DNA of 64,000 nucleotides from Vitrella brassicaformis. Taxonomy: Eukaryota > Sar > Vitrellaceae. Shown one piece after another: positions 58,735 through 64,000 of this stretch. How positions within the stretch are numbered: the stretch's first letter is position 1; every line of letters begins with the position of its first letter. The notes under the pieces were generated by a model that saw nothing but the letters and a program-made list of their open reading frames with translations, was not told the DNA's origin and ran no database searches. The stretch covers positions 21,618 through 85,617 of the forward strand of contig CDMY01000289.1 of the NCBI GenBank assembly GCA_001179505.1, read 5' to 3'. A program made the position numbers and the translations under genes.

Positions 58735-59256
58735 TGTGGCGGCGTCCCCTGGGCCTTTATGAGGGGGTTTTTGACGTGTCTAGGTGTCCTACCGAGCGTC
58801 CTCGATGGCAAGGTCCCTTCCCTGAAGAGTGCGAGGGCTACAAGGACGTGCCGGTGTACTACAAGAACCACCCACAAAGGTGTGCCGACTGCGCAGCCAG
58901 ACCGGGACCGAAGGGGAGGCCTACAATGTGAAGCTGATATGGAAAAAGTTCAAATCTCGCGGACTGGAGGCCAACAGGCTGGTCAGCCAGACCAATCAGA
59001 GGGGACTCATTCCATTGGTGTTCAAAGTGTCGGTATTGTCAGGTGCGCTTCATTGGCACACGTGGTGAGTTTGAAGTACGCTACCTGGAACACCGCGATG
59101 CATACGCCATCTGGGTGGGTGAGGCGCCGAAAGGGAAAACTGACACGAAGGCACACGGACGCAGACAGACAATCGTGACTGCCTGTCTGACTCTCCCTCT
59201 CCATTTGTGTGTGTGTGTGTGTGTGTGCGTGCGCCTGTGTGTGTCAGGGCCACTGT
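58735..59256 (+). CDS. Small hypothetical protein, splice structure uncertain
   Basis: ATG 58735 opens MWRRPLGLYEGVFDVSRCPT followed by WQGPFPEECEGYKDVPVYY. A second open segment with protein-like sequence, AYNVKLIWKKFKSRGLEANR then LVSQTNQRGLIPL, lies in another frame at about 58910-59015. A third, VRFIGTRGEFEVRYLEHRDA then YAIWVG, lies at about 59042-59120. Joining the first two needs an intron of about 49-55 bases (or an improbable 17-base one); joining the last two needs about 25 bases. It could be a real small gene or a decayed one. No family recognised. Confidence 0.35.
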
Positions 59257-60067
59257 AGAGTCCCGAGAAGGAGGAGATATGGCGGAGAGAGAGCGCCTTC
59301 TTTTTGGTGAAATGGTGGCGCCGCTTCAACGAGAGGCGGCGGCAGCGGGCAGCCCATGATGAGGGAACTCAACCATTACTCACCTAAGTGAACTGAGGCG
59401 GGAGAGGCAGTCGTGTCCATGATGTGTGCAGCTGGGAAGGAGTAGATATGGGACGAGAGAGGTAGTTGCAAATAAACAGACACCGGCACAGCTCTGTCAC
59501 ACGACGACAGAGCTGTTTGTTCCTCCATGTATATAGGCAGAATGTTTGCATGTGCGACGCCAATCTGTTTTTATTGTCATTTCCTGTATTGACGGCACCG
59601 TTTATGATGCTTGAGACAGACGACAAAAGTCAAGACAACATCGTGACAAGCCAGCCGAGGGTCTGCCGGTAGCTGGGCCCGAATGTGCCGCGCCAGACAT
59701 TGAGCAGAAGTTGAACTGTCGTTGTTGAATTCCTCCGCCGTCGATCTCATATGTTGCACTCTGGCGGGCCGAGAAACCCTTCAGTCTTGAAACCCTGCAG
59801 GTTTTTGACTGGCGCTCCGACATCACCACGCGTTTACCCGCGCTTCACTCCGATCGCCGAATCGCCGAGGCGCCGCATCGCCATACACGGGAAAGGAGTG
59901 GAGCACCTGATCTGATCAGCCGGCTGGGAACGAGGAAAGCCTCACAAGCAGCACCAGCAGCACCAGCAGCAGCGACCACAGCAGACCAACCGCACATGAG
60001 CCAGTCGCAGGCTCCGCAGCAGCCGCCAGATTCAGCCAGTCAAGTCAGCAGTTGAGAGGAGGAGAGG
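59257..60067. other. Intergenic region upstream of HDAC
   Basis: Contains a single degraded copy of the AAACCC element (59772-59800), then a GC-rich segment with repeated CGCCGA/ATCGCC and a CAGCAC repeat in the presumed 5' leader of HDAC. No gene seen. Confidence 0.5.
59772..59800 (+). repeat. Dispersed start-proximal element, degenerate copy D
   Basis: GAAACCCTTCAGTCTTGAAA then CCCTGCAGG, the core element with G-to-A changes, about 270 bases upstream of the HDAC start. Confidence 0.6.
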
Positions 60068-61123
60068 ATGGCGAATCGTCAGAAGGTCGCTTACTTCTAC
60101 GACTCTGACATCGGGAGCTACTACTATGGTGCGGGGCACCCCATGAAGCCGCAGCGCATGAAGATGACACACGCGCTCATCATGGCGTATGACCTATACA
60201 GGAAGATGGAGGTCAGCCACACACGCACACAAGGGAGGGAGGGAGGCCGGGAGGGAGGGACGGAGGGAGGAGCCTGTGTGTGTGTGTGTGTGTGTTGTGT
60301 GTGAAGGTGTACCGTCCCCACAAGGCGAGTGACCCTGAGCTTGAGATGTTCCACGAGCAGGACTACATCAACTTCCTCTCACAGATCAACCCAGAGACCA
60401 CAAAGGTCAGACAGACAGACAGACAGACACACAAGGAAGCACACGCACACATGATCAGGTTCTTACGTGTGTGTGTGTGTGTGTGCGTGTGGTGCTGCTG
60501 TTGACCGATCAGGATTGGATCCAGCAGATGAAGCGCTTCAACGTGGGCGAGGCCACCGACTGCCCCGTCTTCGACGGACTCTTCGAGTTCCAGGTGTGTG
60601 AATGAGTGATACCGACCAATCTGCTGCCTGTCTGTCTGCTTGCGATGTCCATCTGTGTGCGTGCGTATGTGTGTGTGTGTGTGCAGCAATCGTGTGCGGG
60701 TGCGTCGATCGACGGCGCGCAGAAGCTCAACAACGGCCAGAGCGACGTGTGCATCAACTGGTCTGGGGGGCTGCACCACGCCAAGAGGGCAGAGGCCTCG
60801 GGCTTCTGCTACATCAATGTGAGAGCGCACGGGCAGACAGACGTCCAGGCGACCACAGACACCCAGAGAGGGAGATTCACCCATCCATCTCTCTGTGTGT
60901 GGGTGGGTGGGTGGATTGGTCCAGGACATTGTGCTGGGCATATTGGAGCTGCTCAAGTACCATGCTCGCGTAATGTACGTCGACATCGACATTCATCACG
61001 GCGATGGGGTCGAGGAGGCATTCTACGTCACACCGAGGTAGGTGGGTGCAGTCAGGCAGACACACACAATACAGTACTGAACGCCATAGCCAGGTGGAAT
61101 CGCCTGTATGTCTGTGGTTGTCC

Positions 61124-61157
<34 letters not shown>

Positions 61158-62491
61158 GGTGATGACAGTGTCGTTCCACAAGTTTGGCGACTTCTTCCCG
61201 GGCACAGGGGACATCACCGACGTCGGAGCCCAGAAAGGTGACTGACCAGCCAAACAGATGCTATGCTGCACACCGATGAGTGAGTGCTCCATCTGCCTGT
61301 TGTCTGTCTGTCTGTCTGTCTGTCTGTGCGTGTGTGGTGTGGCACAGGCAAGTACTACTCAGTGAACGTGCCGCTGCAGGACGGCATCGACAACGAGTCC
61401 TTCCTGGCCCTTTTCCGCCCCATCATGAACAAGTGCGTCGAAGTCTACAGGCCGGGCGCAATCGTCCTCCAGTGCGGCGCTGACTCGCTCCACGGTAAAT
61501 AGGGGGCGATCGATGGATGCATCGCATCCAGCCATCCACACACACATGCATGTGATGTGGCTGCACATGACATGTGGCGGGTGGGTGGGTGCGTTCAGGT
61601 GACCGTCTGGGCAAGTTCAATCTGACGATCCAGGGCCACGCTGCGTGTGTCAAGCACTGCCAGTCTTTCAACATCCCGCTGCTGGTGCTGGGCGGCGGCG
61701 GATACACCATACGGAACGTCGCTCGGTGAGTGAGCAGTCGTCAGTCCAGTCAACACACAGACAGGGAAGGAGGGAGGGAGGGACCAGTGGGATGCCGGCC
61801 GATAGGTGAATGCCTGTGTGTGTGTGTGTGTGTGTGTGTCCATGGGATGGGCGTGCCCATCCATCCATCCATCAGGTGCTGGACTTATGAGACGGGTGTG
61901 ATCCTCGGTGACGAGAACAACATGGACAACCAAATACCTACAAACGTACGGATCGCATCCCATGTGCCCACCCACCCACTCAGGCACTCAGAGGGATATG
62001 GCCTTCGTGTGTCTGCGCTTGTTGACCAGGACTTTTACGAGTACTTCCACCCCTCGTACGAGCTGCTGCTGCCGGCCGGCGGGACGGTCGTCAACCAGAA
62101 CCCCAAAGACCACCTGCAGAAGACCAAACAGCGGGTATTCGAAAATCTCGGATTTCTCGAACACGCCCCAGGTCGGTACCAACCACACACAACACACCCA
62201 ACCACACACACACGCACGCACATTGCCCCGTGTGTTGTGCACCCTTCTCTCTCCTCCCTCTCTGTCTCTCTCTTTCTGTGTGTGTGTTTAGGCGTTCAGT
62301 TTTCGCACGTCCCGCCGGATTTCTTTGACGACAACGACGACGAGGACGAAGAGATGCAGCGGACTGTGGGGTGGTCGGGCGGCGGCCGGGCCCCGGGCAT
62401 CATGGACGGGGGCAAGGGCACACACAGAGTAAGGGGCAGGGACAACCCCAATGACCTCTACCCTGAGAACCTTAGAGCGCGAGCAGGATGA
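60068..62491 (+). CDS. Class I histone deacetylase (Rpd3/HDAC1-HDAC3 type)
   Basis: Removes acetyl groups from histone lysines in nuclear corepressor complexes. Eleven exons in phase: 60068-60211, 60307-60405, 60513-60593, 60687-60818, 60925-61037, 61158-61237, 61348-61494, 61599-61725, 61876-61945, 62030-62171, 62292-62491; 444 residues. Near-complete conservation: [40 protein letters not shown] (active-site His pair), [16 protein letters not shown] (zinc Asp/His), [37 protein letters not shown] (catalytic Tyr). Residues 91-100 read [10 protein letters not shown], with Ala95-Thr96 inserted relative to animal and yeast NVGEDCPVF; apicomplexan HDAC3 has the same insertion. The C-terminus is acidic then basic. 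One acceptor (60306) is AAG rather than CAG/TAG. Confidence 0.96.
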
Positions 62492-62774
62492 ATGACCAGA
62501 CTGATCGACTGACATGCCTGTGGGCGTCCATGCCAGGCACACTCACAGAGAGAGACACACAGGCTTTATTATTCCGTGCTTGCTGAGATAGATGGTCGTC
62601 GGTCAATGTTGGAAGATGGTTTATGCAGACAGACAGAGGTCAGGTCGCGCAGCCACAACACAGCAGAGTGGCAGGCAGCACATTGAGAGAGAAGGCGTCA
62701 CAGATAAGGCACCTGGCTCGAGAAACCGAGACCAGGTCAGGTCAGATCAGAAGGTCCTGCAGTCAGTCAGTCGG

Positions 62775-63670
62775 TCACTTGGAGGAGAGCATCATCATCT
62801 GGATGTAGTCGGTGTAGTTGAACATGCCATCCGCACTGTCCAGCTGACTCACCAACGTACGACCCTGCACACATACACAACCATCCCGCACACACACACA
62901 AGGAGAAACAGAAAGAGAAAGACCTGCAGAGACCGACTCATGCGCACGCGCCATATCTCATCTCGACCTCGTCTTCGCTGAGTTTTTCGTGGCCATAGGT
63001 GATGAGAGCCTTCTCGAGGTCAGCCACACGAATCTGACCCTCAGGCGCATCACCAGAAAACACCTGCACGCAGGCAGACACACACACATACACACACACA
63101 ATCGGTGTCTCCTTCGGCTGGCCGGCTGGCTGCAGGTGCGAGGCTCACTTACTTTGAAAGCTCTCCTGACTTCGTCTGGTGTGTAGTCGGCGTTGACTTT
63201 GCGCGACATGACCTTGACGAACTCTGAAGAGGGAGCAAACAACAAGCAACAAGCAACAAGACAGCGCAGCAGTCTGCTGTCTCGATGGTGCGGGTTGAGA
63301 TGACATGAAAAGGGCTGACCGTCAAAGTCGATTTCGCCGTCTCCGTTGTCGTCTATCTCGCTCACCATCAGCTGCAGCTCCTCCTGCGTAGTCGGGATGC
63401 CTAGACACCACACAACACAACAGGACACACACGCCACAAGACCAAGAATCACAAGCCAGTGACCCGTTGTGCCGTTTCCCCGTCCCCCCGTCCCCTCTCT
63501 CGGCTTTTCTTTGCCCTCAGCTAATGGCAGACAGCCCCCCATTGCTCACCGAGTGTCTCCATGAGCTTCCCCAGCTCATCTGTCGATATGCTCCCGCCGC
63601 CGTCGGTGTCCACGAGGTTGAAGATCTCACGAAACTCACGAATGTCGTCGTCTGTCAGGTTCGACGCCAT
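62775..63670 (-). CDS. Four-EF-hand calmodulin/centrin-like protein
   Basis: Small calcium sensor. ATG 63670 opens MASNLTDDDIREFREIFNLV, then EF-hand 1 with loop DTDGGGSISTDE. Short exons give EF-hand 2 (IDDNGDGEIDFDEF), then DEVRRAFKVFSGDAPEGQIR (EF-hand 3, loop degenerate) and LVSQLDSADGMFNYTDYIQM (EF-hand 4, degenerate). About 150 residues, the calmodulin/troponin C size. Only the first two loops keep the full set of calcium ligands, so it is more like a calmodulin-like or myosin light chain protein than true calmodulin. The upstream frame continues without a better ATG; a TGCGAGCTAA motif lies about 56 bases upstream. Confidence 0.85.
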
Positions 63671-63725
63671 CCTGCCGATCTCAAAGGCGGAACACACCGA
63701 AATCTGCCACGCGCCGGCCAGAAAC

Positions 63726-63735
63726 TGCGAGCTAA
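63726..63735 (-). promoter_or_regulatory. Candidate promoter motif TTAGCTCGCA (minus strand)
   Basis: Reverse complement TGCGAGCTAA on +; identical to the 34409 site, about 56 bases upstream of the EF-hand gene start. Confidence 0.45.
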
Positions 63736-64000
63736 GATTGCGGCCAGGCTGCATGGTTGCCCAGCTTGGTGCAGACATTGTTCAAGGCAAAATGTTCATG
63801 ACCGAAAATGATCATACACGAGACAGATGTCTCGCCGCCCATGATCCTTTATTTGTTTGTACACACAACGAACGGCTCATATGTATGTGCATCAGATGTG
63901 CATGCGTGTGTTTGTCTGTCTGGGAGGGGAGGGAATGTACACCGTGGCATCCACGCCTAGCTCGATAAAACAGTGCCGACTGTAGAAAACAGTGCTTGAC

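Noticed and set aside
58871-58887. 17-base intron in the small hypothetical gene
   Set aside because: Donors 30-40 bases upstream with another acceptor give a 49-55 base intron in phase, so an ultra-short intron is not required.
63780-64000. Start of a further gene at the right edge
   Set aside because: No coding pattern visible in the last 200 bases on either strand.

Overview
The window is nuclear DNA of a compact, intron-rich, GC-rich eukaryote. Genes have many short GT-AG introns of about 50-120 bases. Many introns end in a (TG)n run followed by CAG or TAG. The class I histone deacetylase carries a two-residue Ala-Thr insertion in its active-site loop, as described for apicomplexan HDAC3. 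That, with the gene set, points to an alveolate near Apicomplexa, such as a chromerid alga (Vitrella or Chromera type). The organism call is inference; I saw no plastid gene. I saw no rRNA, tRNA, CRISPR array or intact transposon.

Layout. 1-1339: 3' part of a RING-CH (MARCH-type) membrane E3 gene (+). 1963-6902: head-to-head pair of a CCCH zinc-finger protein (-) and FRA10AC1 (+). 7435-13978: three minus-strand genes (TLC-like membrane protein, an unrecognised protein, an NAD(P)-dependent thioester/acyl reductase). 15141-21298: putative Golgi-type glycosyltransferase (-) and PTB-like RNA-binding protein (+), the latter interrupted by a 300-N gap. 21299-25617: gene-free, microsatellite-rich. 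25618-57957: seven more head-to-head pairs: Alba (-)/89-aa membrane protein (+); coiled-coil protein (-)/acidic protein (+); D-2-hydroxyglutarate dehydrogenase (-)/ZIP zinc transporter (+); ERGIC-53-type lectin (-)/ubiquitin-domain protein (+); S-adenosylmethionine synthetase (-)/cysteine-rich membrane protein (+); two RBR-type E3 ligases (- and +); unknown protein (-)/SET methyltransferase (+). 58735-63670: a small hypothetical gene (+), HDAC (+) and an EF-hand protein (-).

The genes are mostly housekeeping: ubiquitin signalling (RING-CH, two RBR, ubiquitin-like), chromatin and methylation (HDAC, SET, SAM synthetase, Alba), RNA processing (PTB, FRA10AC1, CCCH), secretion and membranes (lectin, glycosyltransferase, ZIP, TLC) and mitochondrial metabolism (D2HGDH). 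No metabolic cluster or defence system is visible.

The most interesting signal is between the genes. A short motif, T(A/T)AGCTCGCA, recurs in nine start-proximal intergenic regions, six of them between divergent genes. A second, hairpin-forming element with the core TTCGGTCTTCAAACCC lies upstream of four other starts that lack the first motif. Together they look like two promoter classes, or one promoter motif plus a dispersed repeat that settles upstream of genes. Exon limits come from GT/AG signals plus reading-frame phase, with no transcript evidence.
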